Of a DNA stretch of 64,000 bases, positions 32,003-40,858 are shown piece by piece. The notes under the pieces were generated by a model that worked only from the letters and a program-made list of their open reading frames with translations, did not search any database and had not been told where the DNA came from. This stretch comes from Shewanella halotolerans (GTDB lineage: Bacteria > Pseudomonadota > Gammaproteobacteria > Enterobacterales > Shewanellaceae), in assembly GCF_019457535.1 (NCBI RefSeq), contig NZ_CP080417.1, positions 62,001 to 126,000 on the forward strand, given 5' to 3'. The position numbers and the translations under genes were made by a program. Numbering within the stretch: the stretch's first letter is position 1; every line of letters begins with the position of its first letter.

Positions 32003-32737
32003 TCACCAACGGTCGGGGACAAACAGATAGCCCCTGGCCCTGACTGTGATGATGCGCCGGGGTAGGGCGGGGTTGTCGCCCAGCTTCTTGCGCAGCACCA
32101 CTATCTTGTTGTCTATGGTACGGTCGATGCCGTCGTACTCTATGCCACGGATCTGCTTAACCAGATATTCCCGGGTGAGGATCTCGTCGGCATGGGCGGC
32201 CAGCAGCCAGAGCAGGTCGAACTCGCTGGTGGTCAGGCTGATCTCTTCCCCCGCCAACAGACACTGCTTGCGCTGCTGATTGAGCTCAAGCTCGCCGAAG
32301 CTGAGGTGATGCTGCTCCTGGGGGGCAGACACCTTGGCCCGGCGCATCAGCATGCGGATACGTGCCAGCAGAACCCTGGGCTGTATCGGCTTGATGATAA
32401 AGTCGTCGGCGCCCATCTCCAGTGCCGCCACCTGATCCATGTCGTCTTCGCTGGCGGTGAGGAACAGTATCTTGCCATCGAAGACGGGTTGCAGCTGACG
32501 GCAGATGCTGAAGCCGTCCAGATTGGGCAACATGAGATCTAAGATGACCAGATCTGGCTGCTCGGCCAGAATGGTGGCGACGGCATCGGCGCCGTCATGG
32601 ACACAGACAGTCTCTATCTGCTGCATAGTCAGATAAGAGGACAGCAGCTGGCTGATCTTTTCGTCATCTTCAACGAGTACAACTTTGATGCTCATGTCGA
32701 GTGAGTCGTCGTGGGGGGATGTTGATAAATCTAACAT
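32003..32737 (-). CDS. OmpR-family response regulator, RstA-like
   Basis: 244 aa from ATG 32737, where GGAG lies 11 bp upstream; the conventional start MSIKVVLVEDD at 32695 (230 aa) is the alternative. Receiver domain with phospho-acceptor Asp in LVILDLMLPNLDG and Lys in IIKPIQPRVLL. C-terminal winged helix ends QIRGIEYDGIDRTIDNKIVV...RARGYLFVPDRW. The RGIEYDGxDR segment and the GYLF(A/V)P ending are those of RstA. Partner of the kinase just downstream. Preceded by a lipoprotein gene on the same strand, 52 bp away. Confidence 0.9.
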   Translation of the reverse strand: MLDLSTSPHDDSLDMSIKVVLVEDDEKISQLLSSYLTMQQIETVCVHDGADAVATILAEQPDLVILDLMLPNLDGFSICRQLQPVFDGKILFLTASEDDMDQVAALEMGADDFIIKPIQPRVLLARIRMLMRRAKVSAPQEQHHLSFGELELNQQRKQCLLAGEEISLTTSEFDLLWLLAAHADEILTREYLVKQIRGIEYDGIDRTIDNKIVVLRKKLGDNPALPRRIITVRARGYLFVPDRW

Positions 32738-32789
32738 TATTTATCTTGCTCCAACAGGGACTAGTTCACACTCTTTTTGAGGGCGGGGC

Positions 32790-33239
32790 CTACCATGTGA
32801 GGTGATCGATAAGGTAGGCGGCGTCATACACCTTGGTCGTCTGCAGTGATTCTTTATCCTGCAGGCCGGTAACTTCGACGATCACCGAGGTCTCATTTTC
32901 CACCTTGCCCAGGCCATAGCCCCAGTCGTCGTGGCCAAAGCCCAGGGTGTCGTTGCCGACCGCGTCGCGGTGGTTCTGCTCCGTGGTGAGCGCAAAATAG
33001 GGGTAGCCATGAGCCTGGACTATCTCGGCGGACTTGCGCAGAACATATTTGCGGGCCAGGGCGCGATCTGTCATGTCGTTACCGACGAAGCTGATCTGCC
33101 AGCTATCGTCGGCTATCTGTACCACGTCGAAGCCTTCACCAAAGCTCCAGAAGGATTTTTCTGTGTCGTAAGAGGTGGCGCAGCCGCTCAGCAGGAGTAT
33201 GAAACTCAGTATGAAGGCGGCCAATGGAGTTGTTTTCAT
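32790..33239 (-). CDS. CC0125/CC1285-family lipoprotein
   Basis: 149 aa. Lipobox ILLLSGC (Cys20). The conserved core is GFDVVQIADDSWQISFVGND followed by TDRALARKYVLRKSAEIVQA and HGYPYFALTTEQN, as in the CC0125/CC1285 lipoprotein family. Function unknown. It is upstream of, and codirectional with, the RstAB-like pair, and divergent from the MOSC gene. Perhaps a periplasmic accessory of that signalling system, which is only suggested by position. Confidence 0.8.
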   Translation of the reverse strand: MKTTPLAAFILSFILLLSGCATSYDTEKSFWSFGEGFDVVQIADDSWQISFVGNDMTDRALARKYVLRKSAEIVQAHGYPYFALTTEQNHRDAVGNDTLGFGHDDWGYGLGKVENETSVIVEVTGLQDKESLQTTKVYDAAYLIDHLTW

Positions 33240-33373
33240 GATATCTTTCCGAAGGAGAACTAAGCCGCTATTGTGCAGGGGCGATCCCCGGGGCGACAGA
33301 GGGAGTTTGTATTGAATTGTCTCGCCTTTGTCAGCGGGCGAGACGAGTAGACAGTGGTCAGGGGGAGAAAGTT

Positions 33374-34066
33374 ATGACGCGTTTGGTAAACAAGATTTCG
33401 GGCCTGTATCGTGGTGACAAGGCCGAGGCGTTCGAGGGAATACCCAGCATGATCGACGCCAAGCGGGCGTGCACTGGTTTGGTGGTGGGTGAGCTGGGCG
33501 TCGAGGGGGACGGCCAGGCAGACCCCAAACATCACGGCGGCGCCGACCGTGTGCTGCACCATTTTCCTCGCGAGCATTATGGTCAGTATCGTCGCTGGGA
33601 CATGATGCAGGGATTCAAGGATGTGCCCGCCATGGGCGAGAACATCAGTACCGTTGGGCTGGATGAGACTCAGGTAAATATAGGCGACATCATCGCCATC
33701 GGCGAGGTGCGCCTGCAGGTGACTCAACCGCGCTCTCCCTGCTTCAAGCTCAACCATCAGTTTGGTCATCCCGAGTTTGCCCTCGCCATGCAGACCAGCG
33801 GCCTGTGTGGCTGGTTCTATCGGGTGATCACGCCGGGTGAAATTAGTCTGGAAGATGATATCAGGCTTATCGAGCGCCGCACCGACATCAGCCTGCGCGA
33901 GGCGATGAGTATCTATTTCTCGCCCACTTTTGATGCCGGCGCCTACGATCGCCTGGCCAGTTGTGAAGGGCTGGCTAAGTCTTGGGTAAATAGCTTGCAG
34001 CGCCGCCTGGAAAGTCGCAAGATTGAGCCTTGGGAAATGCGCTTATTTGGGCCTAACCGCCCATAA
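33374..34066 (+). CDS. MOSC-domain protein, YiiM-like
   Basis: 230 aa from ATG 33374 (GGGGGAG 7 bp upstream). MOSC core: VNKISGLYRGDKAEA...GLVVGELGVEGDGQADPKHHGG (the conserved GDxQxDxxxHGG), then ENISTVGLDE and TQPRSPCFKLNHQFG, containing the conserved Cys that in MOSC proteins can carry molybdopterin. C-terminal 3-alpha domain at about 170-220. YiiM relatives reduce N-hydroxylated compounds with Moco. Fits a window rich in molybdenum genes, although it is 5 kb from the moa operon. Confidence 0.9.
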   Translation: MTRLVNKISGLYRGDKAEAFEGIPSMIDAKRACTGLVVGELGVEGDGQADPKHHGGADRVLHHFPREHYGQYRRWDMMQGFKDVPAMGENISTVGLDETQVNIGDIIAIGEVRLQVTQPRSPCFKLNHQFGHPEFALAMQTSGLCGWFYRVITPGEISLEDDIRLIERRTDISLREAMSIYFSPTFDAGAYDRLASCEGLAKSWVNSLQRRLESRKIEPWEMRLFGPNRP

Positions 34067-34108
34067 CTCTGCTTAACATTAAGAATGAATCATCAAGGAG
34101 TGTAATTC

Positions 34109-34468
34109 GTGTCTGATATTGAACAACTGTCCCGTGACGATAGAAACATGGGTGTGGCGGTGCATCTGGCCAGCTTTTCCGGCTACCTGATCCCCTTCGG
34201 TTCTATTCTCGGGCCGCTGATTGTCTGGCTGATGAAGCGAGAGGAGATCGCCTTCGTCGACAGCTGTGGTCGCAACTGCCTGAACTTCAAGATAAGCGTG
34301 ATGGTATATGCCATCATCAGCATGATCCTCATGTTCGTCGGCATCGGCTTTGTCCTGCTGGGTGTGCTGGCGATCTTCGATATCGTGGTCACCATCATCG
34401 CCGCCATGAAGGCCAGCGAGGGCATTAGTTACCAGTATCCGCTGACGATCAAGTTTCTTAAGCCTTGA
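34109..34468 (+). CDS. DUF4870 membrane protein
   Basis: 119 aa from GTG 34109 (AAGGAG 8 bp upstream). Three hydrophobic stretches: about 13-40 (MGVAVHLASFSGYLIPFGSI), 55-78 and 80-100. Ends YPLTIKFLK, the usual DUF4870 end. Inner membrane protein of unknown function. Confidence 0.85.
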   Translation: MSDIEQLSRDDRNMGVAVHLASFSGYLIPFGSILGPLIVWLMKREEIAFVDSCGRNCLNFKISVMVYAIISMILMFVGIGFVLLGVLAIFDIVVTIIAAMKASEGISYQYPLTIKFLKP

Positions 34469-34484
34469 TGCTTGTTAGGCAAAA

Positions 34485-34514
34485 TAAAAAAGCCCGCGAT
34501 TGCGGGCTTTTTTG
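34485..34514 (+). terminator. Terminator after the DUF4870 gene (bidirectional)
   Basis: AAAAAAGCCCGC-GATT-GCGGGCTTTTTT, symmetrical, between convergent genes (chemoreceptor on the other side). Confidence 0.92.
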
Positions 34515-34543
34515 TGGCTGAAGCACTTTAAGCAGTGAACCGC

Positions 34544-36460
34544 CTAGACCTTGAAGCCGGCGACCAGGGTATCTAGCCTGTGGGCCAGTTGGTTGAGCGA
34601 CTGGCTGGCCTGGGCCACTGCCTGGGAGGTCTCGCTGGTGCGCTGGGTGATCTCGCTGATCTCCGTGACGTTGCGGTTGATATCTTCTACCACGGTAGAT
34701 TGCTCCTCGGTGGCCGCCGCGACCTGAATGTTCATGTCTGTGATGGCGCCGATCTGCTGGCTGATCTCCGTCAGGGTATGGCTGGCCTCGTCGACCGCCT
34801 GTACTCCTTCCTGGCTGCGGCTCTTGCTCTGGGTCATCGCCTCGACGGCGCGTGCCGCCTCGCTCTGCAGGTTGTCGATCATCTTCTGCACCTCGTCGGT
34901 CGACGCGGCGGTGCGTGAGGCCAGGTTACGTACCTCCTCGGCGACCACGGCAAAGCCTCGGCCTGCCTCTCCGGCGCGGGCGGCCTCGATGGCGGCGTTG
35001 AGGGCCAGCAGGTTGGTCTGATCCGACACGGCGCGGATCACATCCAGGATACTGCCGATGGAGGTGGTATGGGTGGCCAGGGACTCGATCACATTGCCCA
35101 CCTGTTCCACATCCTGAGACAGCTGATTGATGGTGTCGCGGGCGCGGGTCACCACTATCTGGCCGTTGCTGGAGGCGTTGTCGGCGTCCTTGGCGTTGTC
35201 GGCGGCCTGGGCGGCGTTACCGGCGATCTCGTGCACGGTCGCGCCCATCTCGTTGATGGCGGTGACCACCATCATGGTCTGATCTTTCTGCAGCTGGCTG
35301 TCGTCCTGGGTCTGCTGGGCCTGATTAGCCACATCCTTGGCGGCGTGACTCAGCTGCACGCTGGTGTCTGTCACCTCTATGATGGAGTGCTGTATCTTCT
35401 CGATGAAGCTGTTGAAGCCCTTGGCAAGCTGCGCCAGCTCGTCGTTACCCTCGACCGGCAGGCGTTGGCGCAGGTCCCCTTCACCCTGACCTATATCCTG
35501 TAGCATGTCGGCCACCTTGGCGATGGGCTGGCTCACCGAGGCGGAGACGAAGGTGGAGAGGCCGATAAAGGCGGCGGCGATCAGCACTGTCCAGATGAGG
35601 ATCTGATAGGCCGACTCTTCCAGCAGGGCGAATACCTCGGCTCTGGGCACCTGGGCCACCAGATACCAGTCCATTGAGGGAATATAGCTGCTGGCGACCA
35701 GCAATGTCTCACCGTCTAGCTCTGTCTGTGTCAGGCCAAAGTCGCCCTTGTTGAGCAGGTCTCTGGTCACGTTACCGCCATAGAGTGAACTCAGGCTGGC
35801 CTTGCCTATCTGGCTGGTGTCTGAGTGCAGCTTGACGTCACCCTTGGCATCGACCAGGTAGACGAAGCCTGTGTCTTCGATCTTGAAGGATTTCAGCAGG
35901 CGCACCATATCGTCCAGCGACTTGGCCAGACCCACCAGGCCGCGGTCGTTGGGCTGTTGGTAGTTGATGAAGAGCTTCACCTCACCATTGGCCTCGGTGA
36001 ACACGTTGAGCATGCGCTCTGTGCCGCTGTTTTTATAGTTGAAGAACCAGCCATCCTGATCCGGAGTGAGGATCCGCAAAAAGCCGTCCTGGGTGTAGTA
36101 GGCGGCGGTCTGCCTGTCGGCATAGGAGGCCTGCACCAGCTTATATTGCGCTTGCACATCCTTGAGCTGGGCGATCACCAGAGGCTCTGTCTCGGCAGGG
36201 CGGCCCTCGACCAGCCACTGCTTGAGCATCTTGCTGCTGGCCAGCTGTTCGGCGGCGTTCATCAGGGTGGCGATATCCATCTCCACCTTGTTGCGGATCG
36301 CCTGCAAGGTGTTGGGCAGCTCGGAGGTGAGCATGCGCTGCTCGACGACTTCCTTGGCGCTACGTTGACTCAAGACACCCACGAGCACGGTCGACAGCAA
36401 TACCGCGACGGTAACCGTGAGTAAGATCTTCTGCTTGATGGTGAGCATGTTTAGTTTCAT
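34544..36460 (-). CDS. Methyl-accepting chemotaxis protein with dCache sensor domain
   Basis: 638 aa. Transmembrane helix at about 10-28, periplasmic dCache_1-type domain about 35-275 (YADRQTAAYYTQDGFLRILT, GFVYLVDAKGDVKLHSD), second helix at about 290-312. HAMP lies to ~365, then the cytoplasmic signalling hairpin with tip VIRAVSDQTNLLALNAAIEA and ARAGEAGRGFAVVAEEVRNL. No C-terminal CheR-docking pentapeptide (ends LVAGFKV). Ligands of this sensor class are amino acids, amines or organic acids. Single gene; ATG 36460 or ATG 36448. Confidence 0.95.
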   Translation of the reverse strand: MKLNMLTIKQKILLTVTVAVLLSTVLVGVLSQRSAKEVVEQRMLTSELPNTLQAIRNKVEMDIATLMNAAEQLASSKMLKQWLVEGRPAETEPLVIAQLKDVQAQYKLVQASYADRQTAAYYTQDGFLRILTPDQDGWFFNYKNSGTERMLNVFTEANGEVKLFINYQQPNDRGLVGLAKSLDDMVRLLKSFKIEDTGFVYLVDAKGDVKLHSDTSQIGKASLSSLYGGNVTRDLLNKGDFGLTQTELDGETLLVASSYIPSMDWYLVAQVPRAEVFALLEESAYQILIWTVLIAAAFIGLSTFVSASVSQPIAKVADMLQDIGQGEGDLRQRLPVEGNDELAQLAKGFNSFIEKIQHSIIEVTDTSVQLSHAAKDVANQAQQTQDDSQLQKDQTMMVVTAINEMGATVHEIAGNAAQAADNAKDADNASSNGQIVVTRARDTINQLSQDVEQVGNVIESLATHTTSIGSILDVIRAVSDQTNLLALNAAIEAARAGEAGRGFAVVAEEVRNLASRTAASTDEVQKMIDNLQSEAARAVEAMTQSKSRSQEGVQAVDEASHTLTEISQQIGAITDMNIQVAAATEEQSTVVEDINRNVTEISEITQRTSETSQAVAQASQSLNQLAHRLDTLVAGFKV

Positions 36461-36659
36461 CGTTTATGACTCGCATCTACTCTGTCCGAGCATGCCTCGG
36501 ATGTGTGAATACTAGATTATTAAGGTTAGTCGTTGTTTTCTAAACACGCTAAACCATTGAACTTTTTGAGGGCAGGAGGATCCTTTAGGATCACTTAGTG
36601 CGTCTTGGTAACGCTTGTAGGTATGGCGCCATTATGGTGGCCTGGGATGTTAAGCGCAA

Positions 36660-36687
36660 GTAAAAACGCGCCCTAAGGCGCGTTTGA
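36660..36687 (-). terminator. Terminator of the ETF-ubiquinone oxidoreductase gene
   Basis: Minus strand AAACGCGCC-TTAG-GGCGCGTTTTT, 33 bp after the stop. Confidence 0.85.
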
Positions 36688-36719
36688 ATCTGTCTGTTTG
36701 CCGAGCAACAAGGCCAGGC

Positions 36720-38369
36720 TTACATGTTCGGGTAGTTAGGTCCGCCGCCGCCCTCTGGGGTGACCCAGGTGATGTTCTGGCTTGGATCTTTGATGTCACA
36801 GGTCTTACAGTGGATGCAGTTCTGGCCATTGATGACAAACTTCTTCTCGCCCGCTTCTTCCACCACCTCATACACACCCGCCGGGCAGTAACGTTGGGCC
36901 GGTTCGTCGAACTTGACCAGGTTCACCTCGATAGGGATACGCTCGTCTTTGAGACGCAGGTGACACAGCTGATCTTCCTCGTGGAAGGTGTTCGACAGGT
37001 AGACGGAGGAGAGCTTGTCGAAGCTGAGCTTACCGTCAGGCTTAGGATAATCTATCTTGCTGTAGGCGCTGACCTCGGCCATCTGGGCATAGTCGGCCTT
37101 TTCATCCCGCAGGGTGATAGGGAACTTGCCGCCAAACCAGTTCTGGTCGATATAGTTGAAGGCGCCGCCCAGGTAGGCTCCGAACTTGTGCATCGCCGGG
37201 CCGAAGTTGCGTGAGCAGTAAAGCTCATCCTGCAACCAGCTCTGTTCGAATTTCTCCTGGTAGCAGTCGAGATCTTTACCGCCTTCTACGCCGGCATGTA
37301 GGGCGTGGCAGATGGTTTCGGCCGCAATCATGCCGCTCTTCATCGCCGTGTGGGTGCCTTTGATCTTAGCGAAGTTCAGGGTACCTGCGTCACAACCTAT
37401 GATCAGGCCGCCAGGGAAGCTCATCTTAGGCAGCGAGTTGAGGCCACCCTTGGTGATGGCGCGGGCGCCATAGCAGAGACGTTCACCGCCCTGTAGGTAC
37501 TGGCTGATCACTGGATGTGTCTTGTAGCGCTGGAACTCATCGAAGGGGCTCAGATGTGGGTTTTGATAATTGAGATCTATGATGAGACCCACGGCGATCT
37601 GGTTGTCTTCCATATGATAGAGGAAGCCGCCGCCCGAGGCGCCGTCTGTCAGTGGCCAGCCACCTGTGTGGACCACTTTACCCTGCTGGTGTTGCTCGGC
37701 GGGGACCTTCCAGATCTCCTTGAAGCCCAGGCCGTAGTGTTGCGGCGTCTTGCCGTTGTCCAGGTGGAACTTCTCGATCAGCTGCTTGCCCAGGTGGCCG
37801 CGGCAACCTTCGCTAAATACAGTGTACTTGGCGTGCAGTTCCATGCCCGGTTCATAGCTGTCTTTTGGCTGGCCATCGGCGCCGACGCCCATGTCGCCTA
37901 TGATGATCCCCTTGACGCTGCCATCTTCGTTAAACAGCAGCTCGCTGGCGGGGAAGCCAGGGAAGATCTCGACGCCCAAGGCCTCGGCACGCTCGGCCAG
38001 CCAACGGGCCAGGTTGCCGACGCTGATGATATAGTTGCCATCGTTGTGCATCGTCTTAGGGATAAAGGCATTGGGCATGGCACGTGAGGCCGAGTCTGAG
38101 CTAAGCATAAACAGCTCGTCATGGGTCACGGCCGTGTGTAGCGGTGCACCTTGCTCTTTCCAGTCACCAAATAGTTCGTCGAGCACCTTAGGTTCGAACA
38201 CGGCACCCGAGAGAATGTGCGCGCCCACTTCCGAGCCTTTCTCGACCACACAGACACTGAGCTCCTGGCCGGCGTCTTGTGAGATTTGCATTAGTCGACA
38301 TGCGGTAGCCAGACCAGCAGGGCCTGCGCCAACGATAACGACGTCGAACTCCATCGATTCGCGTTCCAT
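36720..38369 (-). CDS. Electron transfer flavoprotein-ubiquinone oxidoreductase
   Basis: 549 aa from ATG 38369 (GAGG 7 bp upstream). FAD-binding fold at the N-terminus (FDVVIVGAGPAGLATACRLM), C-terminal [4Fe-4S] ligands in CPAGVYEV, CIHCKTCDIKDP (about 500-535). Membrane-surface enzyme that takes electrons from ETF, fed by acyl-CoA and other dehydrogenases, to quinone. etfAB are not in the window. The upstream 350 bp are shared with the divergent moa operon. Monocistronic. Confidence 0.95.
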   Translation of the reverse strand: MERESMEFDVVIVGAGPAGLATACRLMQISQDAGQELSVCVVEKGSEVGAHILSGAVFEPKVLDELFGDWKEQGAPLHTAVTHDELFMLSSDSASRAMPNAFIPKTMHNDGNYIISVGNLARWLAERAEALGVEIFPGFPASELLFNEDGSVKGIIIGDMGVGADGQPKDSYEPGMELHAKYTVFSEGCRGHLGKQLIEKFHLDNGKTPQHYGLGFKEIWKVPAEQHQQGKVVHTGGWPLTDGASGGGFLYHMEDNQIAVGLIIDLNYQNPHLSPFDEFQRYKTHPVISQYLQGGERLCYGARAITKGGLNSLPKMSFPGGLIIGCDAGTLNFAKIKGTHTAMKSGMIAAETICHALHAGVEGGKDLDCYQEKFEQSWLQDELYCSRNFGPAMHKFGAYLGGAFNYIDQNWFGGKFPITLRDEKADYAQMAEVSAYSKIDYPKPDGKLSFDKLSSVYLSNTFHEEDQLCHLRLKDERIPIEVNLVKFDEPAQRYCPAGVYEVVEEAGEKKFVINGQNCIHCKTCDIKDPSQNITWVTPEGGGGPNYPNM

Positions 38370-38498
38370 CACTTCACCTCTTTTAGCTTTCCCCCGATTG
38401 AAACGGGTGTTTTATTCTTTGCATCCACCTTACCCTAAAATGGCTAAATGGCACAGAGTTTAAGCAGTCAGGATAGACTAATTGATGGTATTTATCTT

Positions 38499-38514
38499 CG
38501 TGAGCGGTGTCACA
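38499..38514 (+). promoter_or_regulatory. CRP-like site upstream of the moa operon
   Basis: CGTGA-GCGGTG-TCACA matches the TGTGA-N6-TCACA consensus at nine of ten positions. CRP is the main anaerobic respiration regulator in Shewanella, so a role in moa expression is plausible. Confidence 0.55.
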
Positions 38515-38530
38515 TTATGTTAACGCCCGA

Positions 38531-38544
38531 TTGATCTTAAACAA
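38531..38544 (+). promoter_or_regulatory. FNR/EtrA-like site upstream of the moa operon
   Basis: TTGAT-CTTA-AACAA matches TTGAT-N4-ATCAA with one mismatch. It lies 17 bp after the CRP-like site and about 17 bp before a possible -10 TATAAA (38561-38566). Confidence 0.4.
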
Positions 38545-38604
38545 AAAACGGGAAGTTTCTGCTATAAAACCCGGTCTATATCGGCCTATAATTGAGAAAC
38601 GACG

Positions 38605-38705
38605 GTTCTCCGAGCTTTCTCTCCTACGTCCACAGATAGGGAGATTAAGCCGTGGCAATAGTGCCACCGGGGTGAGGAAAGAAATTGACTCACCTCCCCT
38701 TACTT
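38605..38705 (+). ncRNA. Molybdenum cofactor (Moco) riboswitch
   Basis: The leader of moaA contains the landmarks of the Moco RNA motif. These are CTCCGAGC (38608-38615), a stem TCTC..CCTA / TAGGGAGA (38620-38644), CCGTGGCA-ATAG-TGCCACCGG (38650-38670) and GGTGAG / CTCACC (38671-38676, 38689-38694). It precedes moaA in the same position as the E. coli element. The CTCACC strand can also pair with AGGTGA at the Shine-Dalgarno of moaA, giving an obvious off state. Limits are approximate. Confidence 0.8.
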
Positions 38706-38717
38706 GGAAAGGTGATC

Positions 38718-39698
38718 ATGTCTCAACTACAAGACAATTTTGGTCGAAGATTTCACTATTTACGGATGTCGGTAACCGATGTCTGTAACTTCAAATGCAC
38801 ATATTGCCTCCCAGATGGTTATCGCCCCGACGGTAAGCCTAAGTTTTTAGATCTCAACGAGATCGAGAATCTAGTGGGCGCCTTTGCCGAGGTCGGCACC
38901 CAGAAGATCCGCATCACGGGCGGCGAGCCCACGCTGCGTAAAGATTTTACCGATATCGTGCGTATCGTCGCCGATAACGACAAGATCAAGACACTGGCGA
39001 CCACCACCAATGGTTATCGTCTGCAGAAGCATGCCAAGGAGTGGTTCGATGCCGGTCTGAGACGGATCAACGTCTCGGTAGACAGCCTGGATCCACGCAT
39101 GTTTTATCAGATCACCGGCGAGAATAAGTTCGACGAGGTGATGCGTGGTGTCGATGCCGCACTGGAGGCGGGGTTCGAGCGGGTGAAGATCAATGCCGTG
39201 CTGCTCAAGGGCTTAAACGACAAAGACTTGCCGCGCTTCCTGCACTGGATCAAGCACACCCCAATCGACCTGCGTTTCATTGAGCTGATGGAAACCGGTC
39301 TGGGACGCGAGTACTTCAAGACTCACCATCTGGCGGGCGCCGACATCAAGTCGCAGCTAATTCAGGATGGTTGGCAGTTGGATCAGTCTGCGGTCGACGA
39401 TGGCCCGGCGCAAAACTTCAGCCATGACGACTTCAAGGGACGCATAGGGCTTATCATGCCCTACGAGAAGAACTTCTGCGCCAGCTGTAACCGCCTGCGT
39501 GTCTCCGCCAAGGGGAAACTGCATCTCTGCCTCTTCACCGAGCACGGTGTGGATCTAAGGGATCTGTTGCAGTCCCATGAGCAGCGCGCTGAGCTGATCG
39601 AACGGCTCCATGGCCAGCTGAGGGCGAAGAAGGAAACCCACTTCCTCCACGATGGCATCACTGGCGTAACGCAGCATCTGGCGTCTATCGGCGGCTAG
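38718..39698 (+). CDS. moaA: GTP 3',8-cyclase MoaA
   Basis: 326 aa from ATG 38718 (GGAAAGG upstream; an in-frame ATG at 38685 lies inside the riboswitch). First step of molybdopterin synthesis: radical SAM cyclisation of GTP. N-terminal cluster VCNFKCTYC, SAM-binding TGGEPTLRKDF, C-terminal second cluster CASCNRLRVSAKGKLHLC, and the required C-terminal GlyGly (IGG). Cytoplasmic. First gene of moaABCDE-modABC, controlled by the leader riboswitch and possibly CRP/FNR. Confidence 0.97.
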   Translation: MSQLQDNFGRRFHYLRMSVTDVCNFKCTYCLPDGYRPDGKPKFLDLNEIENLVGAFAEVGTQKIRITGGEPTLRKDFTDIVRIVADNDKIKTLATTTNGYRLQKHAKEWFDAGLRRINVSVDSLDPRMFYQITGENKFDEVMRGVDAALEAGFERVKINAVLLKGLNDKDLPRFLHWIKHTPIDLRFIELMETGLGREYFKTHHLAGADIKSQLIQDGWQLDQSAVDDGPAQNFSHDDFKGRIGLIMPYEKNFCASCNRLRVSAKGKLHLCLFTEHGVDLRDLLQSHEQRAELIERLHGQLRAKKETHFLHDGITGVTQHLASIGG

Positions 39699-39702
39699 AG
39701 GG

Positions 39703-39718
39703 CTTGCGCTAGCGCAAG
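39703..39718 (+). other. 16-bp palindrome between moaA and moaB
   Basis: CTTGCGCT/AGCGCAAG directly after the moaA stop, self-complementary, no T-run. It may be an mRNA end-protecting hairpin. A TATACT hexamer (39740-39745) further on could serve a weak internal promoter. Confidence 0.35.
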
Positions 39719-39809
39719 AAGTTGCGTACGCCGTGTGGGTATACTCTGCCCATATTCCTGTCGGCGCATCTGATAATCGCTAACAACACCAAGAGTGAAG
39801 AGAGACGTT

Positions 39810-40340
39810 ATGGGTCATTGCACTAGAACTCAATTTGAACCGCTCAATATCGCGGTATTAACCCTGTCCGACTCACGGGATCTGAGTCAGGACACCTCGG
39901 GACAATTTTTACAAGACGCCTTGTTAGAGGCAGGGCACAAGCTGGCGGAGCGCCGCCTGATTAAAGATGACAAGTATCAGATACGTTCGGTATTGTCTCA
40001 GTGGATCGCATCGAATGATGTGCAGGTGATCATCACCACGGGCGGCACAGGCTTTACCGAGCGCGACAATACGCCCCAGGCGGTCAGACCGCTATTTGAT
40101 CGCGAGATTGAAGGCTTTGGCGAGCTGTTCCGTCATATCACCTATACCGAGTTGGGCACCTCGACGGTGCAGTCCCGCGCCCTGGGTGGCTTCGCCAACA
40201 AGACCGCCATCTTCTGTCTGCCGGGCTCAACCGGTGCCTGCAAGACGGGCTGGAACAAGATTTTAAGAGAACAACTGGATGCCACTCACAGACCCTGTAA
40301 CTTTGTGATGCACGTGAAGAAGGTAGCAATTGATGAGTAG
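39810..40340 (+). CDS. moaB: Molybdopterin adenylyltransferase-type protein MoaB
   Basis: 176 aa from ATG 39810 (AGAGAG upstream; GTG 39795 is unlikely). MoCF-binding fold: NIAVLTLSDSRDLSQDTSGQ, VQVIITTGGTGFTERDNTPQ and LPGSTGACKTGWNKIL. It belongs to the MoaB/MogA family that adenylates molybdopterin before metal insertion; the E. coli MoaB is itself inactive, so activity here is not certain. Overlaps moaC by 8 bp. Confidence 0.93.
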   Translation: MGHCTRTQFEPLNIAVLTLSDSRDLSQDTSGQFLQDALLEAGHKLAERRLIKDDKYQIRSVLSQWIASNDVQVIITTGGTGFTERDNTPQAVRPLFDREIEGFGELFRHITYTELGTSTVQSRALGGFANKTAIFCLPGSTGACKTGWNKILREQLDATHRPCNFVMHVKKVAIDE

Positions 40341-40809
40341 TGAATTTACCCATATTAATGCCGATGGCAATGCCCACATGGTTGATGTCACCGAGAAGGC
40401 GGTTACCGAGCGCGAGGCCCGCGCCGAAGCCTTCATCGAGATGGCGCCCGAGACGCTGGAGATGATCATGAGCGGCAGCCACCACAAGGGTGATGTGTTC
40501 GCTACGGCCCGTATCGCGGGGATCCAGGCGGCGAAGAAGACCTCAGATCTCATCCCGCTGTGCCACCCCCTGATGCTGACCAAGGTCGAGGTGGATCTCG
40601 AGGCGCAGCCTGCACACAACCGCGTGCGTATCACCAGCCTGTGTAAGCTGTCGGGTAAGACAGGTGTCGAGATGGAGGCGCTCACTGCGGCCTCGGTGGC
40701 GGCGCTGACCATCTACGACATGTGCAAGGCGGTGCAGAAGGATATGGTGATCTCCCAGACACGCCTACTGGAGAAGCGTGGCGGCAAGTCGGGACATTTC
40801 AAGGTTTAG
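40333..40809 (+). CDS. moaC: Cyclic pyranopterin monophosphate synthase MoaC
   Basis: 158 aa from ATG 40333, inside the end of moaB. It makes cPMP from the MoaA product. Motifs: ATARIAGIQAAKKTSDLIPL-CHPL (His and Lys of the active site) and MEALTAASVAALTIYDMCKA. Ends GKSGHFKV as in the family. Translational coupling with moaB is likely. Confidence 0.97.
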   Translation: MSSEFTHINADGNAHMVDVTEKAVTEREARAEAFIEMAPETLEMIMSGSHHKGDVFATARIAGIQAAKKTSDLIPLCHPLMLTKVEVDLEAQPAHNRVRITSLCKLSGKTGVEMEALTAASVAALTIYDMCKAVQKDMVISQTRLLEKRGGKSGHFKV

Positions 40810-40858
40810 TTCAAGGTTTTAGCCAAGGTTTAAGCGACAAGTATTTAGGGTAAAGATT

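Noticed and set aside
39740..39745. Promoter TATACT between moaA and moaB
   Set aside because: No -35 hexamer at proper distance (best TTGCGT is only 12 bp away), so not called as a promoter.
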